Shown here: positions 1-9,494 of the stretch, piece by piece
Layout: every line of letters starts with the position of its first letter
Position numbering within the stretch: the first letter of the stretch is position 1
The notes under the pieces: model-generated
Databases searched by the model: none
Told to the model about the DNA's origin: nothing
Seen by the model: only the letters and a program-made list of their open reading frames with translations
Translations under genes and position numbers: made by a program
Source: Devosia sp.
GTDB lineage: Bacteria; Pseudomonadota; Alphaproteobacteria; Rhizobiales; Devosiaceae
Direction of reading: 5' to 3'
DNA: 64,000 bases
Assembly: GCF_017307495.1 (NCBI RefSeq)
Contig: NZ_JAFKHE010000019.1
Location: 62,001 to 126,000 of the forward strand

Positions 1-2151
<2,151 letters not shown>

Positions 2152-2188
2152 CTGGGGCTCGTTCGTCTTCTCTTGGCTCTCGGCGTGA

Positions 2189-2211
2189 CCGAAAAGTGGG
2201 CAACTTTTCGG
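2189..2211. repeat. Short palindrome with AAAAGT/ACTTTT arms
   Basis: Nine-base perfect arms (ccgaaaagt / acttttcgg) around a five-base spacer, about 40 bases upstream of the carB start. No T-run follows on either side. A palindrome with the same AAAAGT...ACTTTT core lies at 39545-39565. Short palindromes of this look are common in Hyphomicrobiales genomes. The role is unknown; it could be a dispersed repeat or an operator. The 2152-2435 gap shows nothing else I recognise. Confidence 0.5.
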
Positions 2212-2435
2212 GCCTCGGCTTGGGGGCGCGCAGAAAGACCCGTTGCGGCGGGTCGATGGCGTCGGATTCTATGGGCTAGGCGCGTCCTGTAACCGAAGCG
2301 GATGGCGAAGGGAACCCCCAGCGGTGGGTTGTGATTAGAAGTTGGTCGCGGCGCGGGGACCGAGCGCGCCGGGTCGGCCGCCTTGCCGGGCCCCTGCTTC
2401 GGTGCGACGGTTGGCGGAGAGCGAAGGAGTTAGCC

Positions 2436-2714
2436 ATGTGTCGGAACATCAAGCCGCTGTTCAACTTCGAGCCACCGGCGAGCGGGAACGAGATGCATGA
2501 CGCGGCGCTGCAGTTCGTGCGCAAGATCTCGGGCTACACGCATCCCTCCAAGGCGAACGAAACGGCCTTCTACGCGGCAGTGGACGATGTCGAAAAGGTA
2601 GTCAGGCGACTGCTCAAGGAGCTCGAAACGGATGCGCCCAAGCGCGACCGCGAAGTGCTGATCGCGCGGGCGCGGGAGAAGGCCAAGCTGCGCTATGCGC
2701 GGGCCGGCGCCTGA
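2436..2714 (+). CDS. DUF2277 family protein
   Basis: A 92-residue protein starting MCRNIKPLFNFEPPA, the hallmark opening of the DUF2277 family, whose function is unknown. The start is set by this motif and by an AAGGAG ribosome binding site at 2424-2429; the frame is open further upstream to 2331, but that extension does not look like protein. The body is charged and helical and carries no signal peptide or membrane segment, so the protein is probably cytoplasmic. It is transcribed away from carB and towards the FMN reductase gene, whose stop codon begins one base after this gene ends. Confidence 0.85.
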   Translation: MCRNIKPLFNFEPPASGNEMHDAALQFVRKISGYTHPSKANETAFYAAVDDVEKVVRRLLKELETDAPKRDREVLIARAREKAKLRYARAGA

Positions 2715-3287
2715 TCAGGTCACGCGCGGAATGGCGGTGTAGACGCGCTCGATGAAGCCGTGGAACTCCACCATGTAGTTGTGGAGGAAATCGGCCGTAC
2801 CCTTGTTGCTGACGTTGCCGTCGTCGTCGATCAGGCCGGGGGTGAAGTGGATGTAGACCTCGATCGAGTTCATCAGCGGCGAGTTGCAGAACGCCATCAC
2901 GCTTCTGAGGCTCTGCTGCGCCACGGCGGTACCGATCATGCCGGGCGAGGCGCCGACGATGCCCGAGGGCTTGCGGTGGAACGAATTCTGGCCCCACGGG
3001 CGACTGGCCCAGTCGATGGCGTTCTTCAGGCCGCCGGGAATGGAGCGGTTGTACTCGGGGGTCACGAACAGCACGGCGTCGGAAGCCGCCAGCGCCGCCT
3101 TCATGGTGCGGGCGGGAGGCGGGAAGTCGGCGTCGTAGTCGTAGCTGTAGAGCGGGAGCTCGGAGAACTCGATCTCCTTGAGCTTCAACTCCGATGGCGC
3201 CAGCTTCACCATCGCCTTGGCCAGCTTGCGGTTGATCGACGCCTTGGCGAGGCTGCCGACGAAGTACCCAACCTTGAAGTCGCTCAT
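2715..3287 (-). CDS. NADPH-dependent FMN reductase family protein
   Basis: A 190-residue flavodoxin-fold protein starting MSDFKVGYFVGSLAKASINR; the GSLAKASINR stretch is the phosphate-binding loop of the NAD(P)H-dependent FMN/quinone reductase family. Further motifs are VLFVTPEYNRSIPGGLKNAIDW, here spread over residues about 75-100, and a GIVGASPGMIG segment. The expected role is FMN, quinone or azo reduction with NAD(P)H. The start was chosen at 3287 because the family begins here; an in-frame extension to 3323 lacks family resemblance. The substrate cannot be read from the sequence. Its 3' end abuts the convergent DUF2277 gene. Confidence 0.9.
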   Translation of the reverse strand: MSDFKVGYFVGSLAKASINRKLAKAMVKLAPSELKLKEIEFSELPLYSYDYDADFPPPARTMKAALAASDAVLFVTPEYNRSIPGGLKNAIDWASRPWGQNSFHRKPSGIVGASPGMIGTAVAQQSLRSVMAFCNSPLMNSIEVYIHFTPGLIDDDGNVSNKGTADFLHNYMVEFHGFIERVYTAIPRVT

Positions 3288-3339
3288 GCGCGCCTCCCCT
3301 GAGCGAAGGAAAACGCCCGGCAACCGCTAAGGTTCCGCC

Positions 3340-3846
3340 TCAGGACCTCGAGAAGCTGATGCTGGAGGCGGTGGTGGCGCCCTCCTTGTCCACCAGCTTG
3401 AAGCTCAGCCTGATGGCGTTGCCGGCGAGCGTCATCACCGACGAGGCAGAGCCATAGCGGGTATCCATGCCGCTGGCGGCGAAGACGATGCTTCCGCCCT
3501 GTTTCTTGCCGATGGTCGAGGTGGAGACGCCCTGGGCGGAAGACGAGGCCTCGTAGCGCCTGGCAGCGTCGTTGTAGAACATGGTGCCGCGGAAGCTCGC
3601 GGTGCCCTGTCCACTGTAGCTGCAGCGCCCGTTGTAGGTCAGCTTGCCGGCGGCGGTGGGCTTGAAGCTGATGCGGCAGACCACGGTGCCCGCGTCCGGG
3701 CCGGTGACCTGCCCGGTTCCGGTCCATTCGCCGGCATACCCTGCGAGGAGCGCGTTTTCGGCCGGTCCGGCGAGGGCCGGTGCGACCGGGAGGGCAAGCA
3801 CTGCAAGAGCGACGGCGAGCCTCTGGATCAGGTTCAGGTGCGGCAT
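3340..3846 (-). CDS. Secreted protein of unknown function
   Basis: A 168-residue protein with a clear Sec signal peptide: hydrophobic stretch LAVALAVLALPVAPALA ending in the AxA cleavage pattern at about residue 25. The mature part (AGEWTGTGQV..., CRISFKPTAAGK...) looks like a small beta-rich domain with two cysteines and many Ser/Thr/Gly residues. I do not recognise a named family. The start at 3846 is chosen so that the signal peptide is N-terminal. It is divergent from the SH3/crystallin gene, with about 190 bases of shared upstream DNA. Confidence 0.75.
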   Translation of the reverse strand: MPHLNLIQRLAVALAVLALPVAPALAGPAENALLAGYAGEWTGTGQVTGPDAGTVVCRISFKPTAAGKLTYNGRCSYSGQGTASFRGTMFYNDAARRYEASSSAQGVSTSTIGKKQGGSIVFAASGMDTRYGSASSVMTLAGNAIRLSFKLVDKEGATTASSISFSRS

Positions 3847-4034
3847 GGATATCTCCGGAATCGGGACATATGCCCATAACGATAGCCCGGATGAGGGGGT
3901 TGCGGGAGTTCTGTGCACGATGTGTTGCGCGACGGGGCGCGCGATACAGTATTCAGCGCCGGTTCAGCCGCGAGGTGCTTGATCTGGTGTTGTATGCGGC
4001 GGGGTGTACCCTCCGCAGAGGAGAGGGTGAGGGA

Positions 4035-5099
4035 ATGTCCATCAAACGGATACTGGCGCCGGCCGCAGCGATCGCTGCGCTCCTGGCGTGTACAGGGGCG
4101 GCGCTTGCCGTCGAGGCCGCAGCGAAATCGGCGGTCAACGTGCGCACCGGGCCGGGCAAGAGCTTCAGCGTGGTCGACCAGCTGACGGCCGGCGAGGTCG
4201 TGACGATCAAGGAGTGCGCGCCGTCGAACTTCTGCTTCGTCGAGCATTCAGGCCCGGACGGCTGGGTGAGCGCGAACTATCTCGTCCCGGTCGCCGAGGA
4301 GCCGGCAGGGGACGTCGAGGAGGGATCGGGCAGCAACCCGGACTGCAGCTTCGGCTTCAACATCGGCCCGGACGGCCCGAGCCTCGGCATCAATTGCGGG
4401 GATGGGCCGGTGGTGCCGCCGGGTCCGGGGCCCGCGCCGGAACCCGAGCCCGCGGACGAGCCGGGCGCATGCTTCTACACCGGCAGCAATTTCGATGGCC
4501 AGAAGCTGTGCGTCGGGGTCGGCATCCGCAACGCGCTCAACGCCACGTTCAACGACAAGATTTCGTCGGTGGAGCTGTTCGGAGGCGCGCGGGCGCGGCT
4601 GTGCGATGGAGCCAACCTCACCGGCTATTGCCGCAACGTGAACTCCGACACGGCGCCGCTGGTGCCGCAGATCAACAACAAGACTTCGTCGCTGACCGTC
4701 TATGTCGGTGTGCCGCCGCTGCCGCCGCCGCCGGCGCCCCCCGAGGTTCCGGTGACCTTCTCGACCGGGCCGATCGACCTGATGCAGACCTACACGGCCA
4801 ACCTCGACAACGGCGCCGTCGGCGGGGCAGGCACGGATATCTGGTACGAGGCCGAGACCGATGTCGAGAAGTACATCACGCCGCAGAACGGCGCGCGGAT
4901 TGCGGTCGGCGACGGCACGAACCGGGGCTACGCAGGGTGCGTGGACGAAGATTTCTCCACTGACCGCGTGCCGCTCGAGGACATTCCCCCGGGCACCTAT
5001 GTCTGCGCCAAGACCGACCAGGGCCGTATCTCGCAGTTCCGCGTCAACGGCTTTGCCGGCACGACGCTGAAGCTCGGCTACACCACCTGGGCCAACTGA
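4035..5099 (+). CDS. Secreted SH3b / beta-gamma-crystallin-like protein
   Basis: A 354-residue exported protein. Residues 1-26 are a signal peptide (ILAPAAAIAALLACTGAALA). Residues 27-86 form a bacterial SH3 domain (SAVNVRTGPGKSFSVV...GWVSANYLVPV) that in relatives binds cell wall. A Pro/Glu linker follows, then at about 145-224 a beta-gamma-crystallin repeat pair with YTGSNFDG and the two calcium-clamp motifs NDKISS (173-178) and NNKTSS (214-219). After a proline stretch comes a C-terminal beta domain of about 115 residues that I do not recognise. The combination suggests an envelope-associated, possibly calcium-binding structural protein; the biological role is unknown. The ATG at 4035 follows GAGGGTGAGGG. 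Confidence 0.85.
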   Translation: MSIKRILAPAAAIAALLACTGAALAVEAAAKSAVNVRTGPGKSFSVVDQLTAGEVVTIKECAPSNFCFVEHSGPDGWVSANYLVPVAEEPAGDVEEGSGSNPDCSFGFNIGPDGPSLGINCGDGPVVPPGPGPAPEPEPADEPGACFYTGSNFDGQKLCVGVGIRNALNATFNDKISSVELFGGARARLCDGANLTGYCRNVNSDTAPLVPQINNKTSSLTVYVGVPPLPPPPAPPEVPVTFSTGPIDLMQTYTANLDNGAVGGAGTDIWYEAETDVEKYITPQNGARIAVGDGTNRGYAGCVDEDFSTDRVPLEDIPPGTYVCAKTDQGRISQFRVNGFAGTTLKLGYTTWAN

Positions 5100-5117
5100 C
5101 CTCCACTGAGCGAAGGA

Positions 5118-5141
5118 CCCGGCATCGTGCCGGGCCCTTTC
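5118..5141 (+). terminator. Rho-independent terminator after the SH3/crystallin gene
   Basis: Stem cccggca / tgccggg with loop tcg, followed by gccctttcc. It lies about 20 bases after the stop codon of the SH3/crystallin gene. The T-run is short, so termination may be partial. Confidence 0.6.
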
Positions 5142-5204
5142 CGTCATCCGGGGAACGGGCGCCGGCCATGGCCGTTGATAGGCAAGCCAAACCCGGGGCC
5201 CCAG

Positions 5205-5378
5205 ATGCTTCAGCTCCTCATCCTGCTCATCGTCATCGCGCTGGTTGCCGGCGCGCTCGGCTTCACCGGCATTGCTGCCGGCGCGGCGACCATCGCCAAG
5301 ATCGTGTTCGCGATCATGGTGATCGGCATCATCATCGTGCTGGTCATGCTTGGCCTCGGCATCTCGCTCTTGACCTGA
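5205..5378 (+). CDS. DUF1328 small membrane protein
   Basis: A 57-residue, almost wholly hydrophobic protein (MLQLLILLIVIALVAGALGF...) with two predicted membrane segments separated by a short Gly/Ala turn. This matches the DUF1328/UPF0391 family of small inner-membrane proteins, common in proteobacteria and of unknown function. The start is the internal ATG at 5205, because the upstream in-frame part is rich in Pro/Arg and not conserved in character. Its stop lies one base before the stop of the convergent clpS gene. Confidence 0.85.
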   Translation: MLQLLILLIVIALVAGALGFTGIAAGAATIAKIVFAIMVIGIIIVLVMLGLGISLLT

Positions 5379-5379
5379 G

Positions 5380-5703
5380 CTATTCTTCCGGCTCGGTGGT
5401 GAAGAGCAGCGGGAAGCCCTCGTTGCGGGCCATCTCGGTGGCGCGCTTCGCCTTGGTCTCGGCGATCTCGCGGATGAACACGGCGACCACGCAACTGCCC
5501 TTGGTGTGGGCCGTGATCATGATGCGGTAAGCCTGGTCCTCGGTGATGCGGAATTCCGCCTTGAGCACGCGCACGACGAAGTCACGCGGCGTGAAGTCGT
5601 CGTTGACGAGGATCACCTTGTGCAGCGGCGGCCGGGCGAGCCTGGTCCGCGTGCGCGGCTTGGTGGCACTGTCCGCCATCGTGTGCGGTGCGGCTTTCGA
5701 CAT
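5380..5703 (-). CDS. clpS: ATP-dependent Clp protease adaptor ClpS
   Basis: ClpS docks on the N-domain of ClpA and delivers N-degron substrates to ClpAP. The 107-residue protein has an unstructured basic N-terminal tail and the conserved core: VILVNDDFTPRDFVVRVL, then MITAHTKGSCVVAVF and EIAETKAKRATEMAR. The NDD and the HTKG...V segments form the adaptor surface and N-degron pocket. Start at 5703 (MSKAAPH); an internal ATG at 5679 (MADSATK) is also possible and would shorten only the disordered tail. The clpA gene is not next to it in this window. Confidence 0.95.
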   Translation of the reverse strand: MSKAAPHTMADSATKPRTRTRLARPPLHKVILVNDDFTPRDFVVRVLKAEFRITEDQAYRIMITAHTKGSCVVAVFIREIAETKAKRATEMARNEGFPLLFTTEPEE

Positions 5704-5750
5704 GCGAAGAGTGTAGCACGCGCGGAGAGTTCGCACTAACGGCGAACGGG

Positions 5751-6632
5751 TCAGGCGAGGCGGCGGCGGAACAGCAGGTCCTTGGCGGCCAGCAGCGCGC
5801 CGATGGTGATCAGCAGGCAGGCGACGAGAACCACGGGAGTGAACTGCGCATAGCCGGTGAGGATCAGGATCAGCGTCGACAGCAGCGGCGCCGAGTAGGA
5901 TGCGGCGCCCAGCACCTGGATATCGCCGCGCTTGACCCCGACATCCCAGACATAGAAGGCGAGCCCGACCGGGCCGAGCCCGAGGCCGAGCACGGCGGCC
6001 CATTGCCAGGGTGTCGCGGGCCAGACGGTGGCCTCAAACAGCAGGTGGCAGGCGGCGGCCAGGCCAGCCGTGGCGAGACAGAAGCCGGCGATGGCGTCGC
6101 TCGGGACATGGGCATACCGGCGCGACAGGACCGAGTAGGTCGACCAGGCGAGGGCGGCGCAGAGCGCCGCGCCGTAACCGAGGGCGTACTGCGGATCGAA
6201 GCCGAAGCCCTGTCCGCGACTGACGACAAGGCCGGCCCCGACCAGCGCGAGGGCGCAGCCGGCGAGGTGCTGCCACTTGAGCCGCTCGCCGGGCAGCAGG
6301 GCGGAGAAGACGACGATCAGCACCGGCCAAAGATAGTTGATCAGTCCGGCCTCGACGGGCGGCGCGGTCCTGAGGGCGAAGAAATAAGCGAAGTGGTAGC
6401 CGAACAGGCCGCCCACCCCGAGCAGCCAGACCGGCAGCGGCTGGCGCATGGCCTTGATCGCACCGGGGCGGATGACCAGCAGCGAGAGGCCGCCGATGGC
6501 GAAGGTGATCGCCGTCAGCTGGAAGGCCGGCATGGTCCCGCTGGCGGCCGTGAGGAAGGCAAGCAGCGACCAGAGCAGCACGGCGGAAAAGCCGGTGAGC
6601 GTAGCGGCGGAGCGGGACAGCGGAGCAGACAT
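5751..6632 (-). CDS. EamA/DMT-family exporter, YddG-like
   Basis: A 293-residue inner-membrane protein with about ten hydrophobic segments in two homologous halves, as in the EamA (drug/metabolite transporter) superfamily. The pattern LFGYHFAYFFALRTAPPVEA in the first half and GPVGLAFYVWDVGVKRGDI in the second resembles the aromatic amino acid exporter YddG and relatives. The expected role is efflux of small metabolites; the substrate is not certain. It is a single gene on the minus strand, divergent from the DUF6665 gene with an 80-base gap. Confidence 0.87.
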   Translation of the reverse strand: MSAPLSRSAATLTGFSAVLLWSLLAFLTAASGTMPAFQLTAITFAIGGLSLLVIRPGAIKAMRQPLPVWLLGVGGLFGYHFAYFFALRTAPPVEAGLINYLWPVLIVVFSALLPGERLKWQHLAGCALALVGAGLVVSRGQGFGFDPQYALGYGAALCAALAWSTYSVLSRRYAHVPSDAIAGFCLATAGLAAACHLLFEATVWPATPWQWAAVLGLGLGPVGLAFYVWDVGVKRGDIQVLGAASYSAPLLSTLILILTGYAQFTPVVLVACLLITIGALLAAKDLLFRRRLA

Positions 6633-6711
6633 GGCGCGCTTCTAGCCTGCGGGCCTGCCATGGGGAAGGGCAGGCTTGCCGGACGCAGGCAGGTTGCCTA
6701 GTTTTGGCGAC

Positions 6712-7041
6712 ATGCCCGTGACCGCCTTCGATATTGCCGAACTGCGCCAGCGCCTTGTCAGCGGCTTTGGCCCGATCGAGCACGAGGTGGCGGGAGAGAA
6801 GGCGGCCTCGCTCGGGCATCACGGGCGGCAGGTGGAGAAAGCGATGGCCGCGCTCAGGGCGTTCGACGCGGCACCGGGACCGCCGGAGGAGCGCGTCGTG
6901 CTGCTAAAGGCTGCGGCGCGCGAGGTGTGGAAATTCTTCGTGCAGCGCGAGTCGTGCGGGCTGCGCGACCAGAGGGATGCGATCCGCCACTACGGCATAC
7001 CGGGCGAGGTTCTGGTGCGGCTGGGGGCGATCGAGAACTGA
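6712..7041 (+). CDS. DUF6665-like conserved protein
   Basis: A 109-residue cytoplasmic protein. The segment EHEVAGEKAASLGHHGRQVEKAMAALRAF and the C-terminal FFVQRESCGLRDQRDAIRHYGIPGEVL resemble a small helical family of Hyphomicrobiales that I associate with DUF6665. Function unknown. The ATG at 6712 is preferred; a TTG at 6676 would add 12 residues unlike the family. The family assignment is from memory of the conserved C-terminal motif. Confidence 0.75.
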   Translation: MPVTAFDIAELRQRLVSGFGPIEHEVAGEKAASLGHHGRQVEKAMAALRAFDAAPGPPEERVVLLKAAAREVWKFFVQRESCGLRDQRDAIRHYGIPGEVLVRLGAIEN

Positions 7042-7183
7042 TCGACCAATACATCACATCGGTTGATCCTTCCCTGCTCGCTTCCTATCCTTCCTGATAT
7101 CGATTACATGGCGCGGCACAGCGATTTTGCTGTAGCCTGCGAATGCGGCGCAATGAGTATTCTCTGTTCGGCTGGAGTAGCCG

Positions 7184-8473
7184 ATGCTTGGCGATAAGGT
7201 TCGCGGTGCGTTCCGCGCTACCAACCGACCGCTATCGACGCGACAGCAGGCGCCGCCACAGCCGCCGTTCCAGAAGACTGCTATCGATGTCATCTGGACA
7301 GGGTTCCGCATCGATGCCGACGCGGTGACCCCGTTCCTGCCCGACGGACTTGTGCCCTCCCCCACCAGTATCGGCATTCTCGGGATCTATACCGCGCCCA
7401 GCGGCAGCGGGATCGCTCCCTATCGGCGCGGCGTAGTGGGCGTGTCGGCGCAGGGTGTGCCGGGCTCCGACATAGGCGAGGGCATGTTCGTGATGGGCGA
7501 CATCGTGGACATGCCGGGATGCGAGGTGATGCGCGACCTCTATTCGGACAGCGTGGTCGAGGGCACGGCGCTGACGTGGCCGGAGGCCGACCTGCTGCAT
7601 GGCGTTGCCAGCGTGGATGGCGTCGACTGGCTGCGGGCCACCATCCGGCCCTCCCGCCAGGTGCGCCGCGACCTGACCGGCGTCGATACCTTCCTGGGGC
7701 ACACGCGGGCGGGGCTTATCAAGTATGCGGACTCGACGCTGGCCGACCTCGACGACGCCGAGGTGATGTCGCTCGAGATTACCGACGATGCGCCCGACTA
7801 CATGCAGGCCTTGCGACCGCTGGAATATGTGTTCGGACTGCACGCGCCGCGCGTCAACTCGATCTGGAGCGAACCCCGGGTCGTGGGTCCGGGGGCGTCG
7901 AAGAATGCCGCGAGCGTGTTTCTGAGCCTCATCGACGACACCGGTCGCGCAGCCGCGATCGTGCGTGAAGACGGAACGCTGCTCGAAGCCAACACCAGGG
8001 CGCTGGCGCTGCTCAAGCTCGATGGCTCGGGCGTGGGGGAACGGCTGCTGTCCAACGTGCCGGCCGAGCGACAGGCACTGGCGCGCGCGCTGCGCATGAG
8101 CGTCGGGCGAACGGGACCCCGCCTCTCCGACCCCGTGCTGATGCAGCTTCCCGGCGGCGGCTACGTGCTCGCCTATGTGCTGCCGCTCGAGCATGGTGCA
8201 CATGCCAGGGATTCGGCGCTTGTGCTGCTGGCCGACATGCACGGGCCGGAGCGGCGCGATGCGGCGCAACTGCTCCAGCTGTTCGGATTGACGGCCGCCG
8301 AAGCACGGCTGGCGGCGCTGGTCGGGACCGGCATGCCTCCGAAGGCAGCGGCCGGCGAACTGGGCATTTCCGAGCACACGGCGCGCTCGACGCTGAAGAC
8401 GGTCTACGACAAGCTCGAGATCAAGAAGCAGTCCGAACTCGGCCACCTCGTGGCGCGGCTGCAATATTCATAG
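7184..8473 (+). CDS. LuxR-type regulator with N-terminal acetoacetate-decarboxylase-like domain
   Basis: A 429-residue protein of three parts. Residues about 30-235 resemble the acetoacetate decarboxylase fold (FRIDADAVTPFLPDGL, then PYRRGVVGVSAQ and the loop at 126-140). The loop where true decarboxylases carry the catalytic WGFPKK lysines reads TWPEAD here, so the Schiff-base lysine appears to be missing. Residues about 245-350 look like a PAS-type sensor (IVREDGTLLEANTRALALL). Residues about 365-425 are a LuxR-type helix-turn-helix (FGLTAAEARLAALVGTGM, HTARSTLKTVYDKLEI). I infer a transcription factor whose first domain senses a small carboxylic acid or related ligand. The ATG at 7184 has a GGAG site six bases upstream. 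No obvious target operon is adjacent. Confidence 0.8.
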   Translation: MLGDKVRGAFRATNRPLSTRQQAPPQPPFQKTAIDVIWTGFRIDADAVTPFLPDGLVPSPTSIGILGIYTAPSGSGIAPYRRGVVGVSAQGVPGSDIGEGMFVMGDIVDMPGCEVMRDLYSDSVVEGTALTWPEADLLHGVASVDGVDWLRATIRPSRQVRRDLTGVDTFLGHTRAGLIKYADSTLADLDDAEVMSLEITDDAPDYMQALRPLEYVFGLHAPRVNSIWSEPRVVGPGASKNAASVFLSLIDDTGRAAAIVREDGTLLEANTRALALLKLDGSGVGERLLSNVPAERQALARALRMSVGRTGPRLSDPVLMQLPGGGYVLAYVLPLEHGAHARDSALVLLADMHGPERRDAAQLLQLFGLTAAEARLAALVGTGMPPKAAAGELGISEHTARSTLKTVYDKLEIKKQSELGHLVARLQYS

Positions 8474-8513
8474 CAGCAATGCGCCGGACGCGTAGCAACC
8501 CCACAATTGCGGG

Positions 8514-8849
8514 GTGCGCGCAGTGGCAAAGCGGCAGATTATCGGACGCGCTAGCTTTGGTTCCGGAAACTCGACCGTGCTCAAACTCCTCGACAAATCT
8601 TCCCCCCTTGGGAGGCCGCGACTGGTCGGACTCACGGTGGGCGACGTGATCGCCATGCTGGAAACGTTCGACCCATCAGCGCCGCTGCTGGTGAACGGGG
8701 AGAATGGCGGGCTCGAGGAAGTGCTCGGCTTCCGCGCCACCGGCGTGGCGCTCAACGTCAACAGCGCCGAAGGCTTCGGTCCGCATGACCTGCCCGATCC
8801 CGGGCGGCGGCCGGACACGGTGGCAGTGGTGCTGCGGGCAGCCGGCTGA
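8514..8849 (+). CDS. Small hypothetical protein
   Basis: Up to 111 residues, start uncertain: GTG at 8514, an in-frame GTG at 8577, or the ATG at 8655. The part that looks like folded protein begins near LVGLTVGDVIAMLETFDPSAPLLVNGENGG and ends with DTVAVVLRAAG. I recognise no family with certainty; short proteins with a similar 'LDP.APVLV.GYEGG' pattern are known without a function. It ends one base before the stop of the convergent acetyltransferase gene. Confidence 0.55.
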   Translation: MRAVAKRQIIGRASFGSGNSTVLKLLDKSSPLGRPRLVGLTVGDVIAMLETFDPSAPLLVNGENGGLEEVLGFRATGVALNVNSAEGFGPHDLPDPGRRPDTVAVVLRAAG

Positions 8850-9307
8850 CTACAACGCCAGTTTGAAACCTTCGTGGCTCTTCTGGAACCCCAGCCGCTC
8901 GTAGAAGCGGTGGGCGTCCAGCCGTTTCTTGTTCGAGGTGAGCTGGACCAGGCCGCAGCCGCGGGCGCGCGCCTCGGCGACGGCCCACCGGATCATCTCG
9001 CTGCCCAGACCAAGGTTGCGGTGGTCGGGAGCGACGTGGACCGCCTCGACCAGGCAGCGCCACTCGCCGAGCCGGTTGATGCCGGGGATGAAGGTCAACT
9101 GCAGTGTACCTACCGGACGGCCGGCGAGTTCGGCGACCACCAGCCTCTGGTGGGATCGGCATCGATGGCCGCCAGCGCGGCGAGGTAGCGCGGATGGTCG
9201 GGCCGGTCGGGTTCGTCAGGGGTGGCAGCGACACTGTCGTCGACGATGAGGCGGACGATGAAGCCGAGATCGGCGGCGCGTGCATCGCGGTAGGAGAGGC
9301 GGCTCAC
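8850..9307 (-). pseudogene. GNAT-family acetyltransferase interrupted by a one-base frameshift
   Basis: The N-terminal part (GTG at 9307: VSRLSYRDARAADLGFIVR..., to LAALAAIDADP) lies in one frame. The C-terminal part (LVVAELAGRPVGTLQLTF, then HRNLGLGSEMIRWAVAEA, the acetyl-CoA pyrophosphate loop, and HRFYERLGFQ) lies in another. Adding one base near 9150, after the ADP codons, joins them into a normal GNAT protein of about 152 residues reading ADPNQRLVVAEL. No other damage is visible, so this is either a sequencing error or a very recent inactivation. The substrate is unknown. If real, the truncated N-terminal product would lack the CoA-binding site. Confidence 0.85.
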
Positions 9308-9494
9308 TGCAGATCGTCCCCGAAACCCAGATATCGAGCCGACTAGCGGAAACGATCGATTCGAGGAACCTCGGTGTCCGCTGCCGCCCGGCGGCGCCGA
9401 CGATGCCGGTCCGGCTTGGCTGAAAGGTCTAGGCGCGGCCGCTTGACCGAACAATCGGACTCTCTGCCTATTGGCGCGGGGAGAGGGGCCTTCG

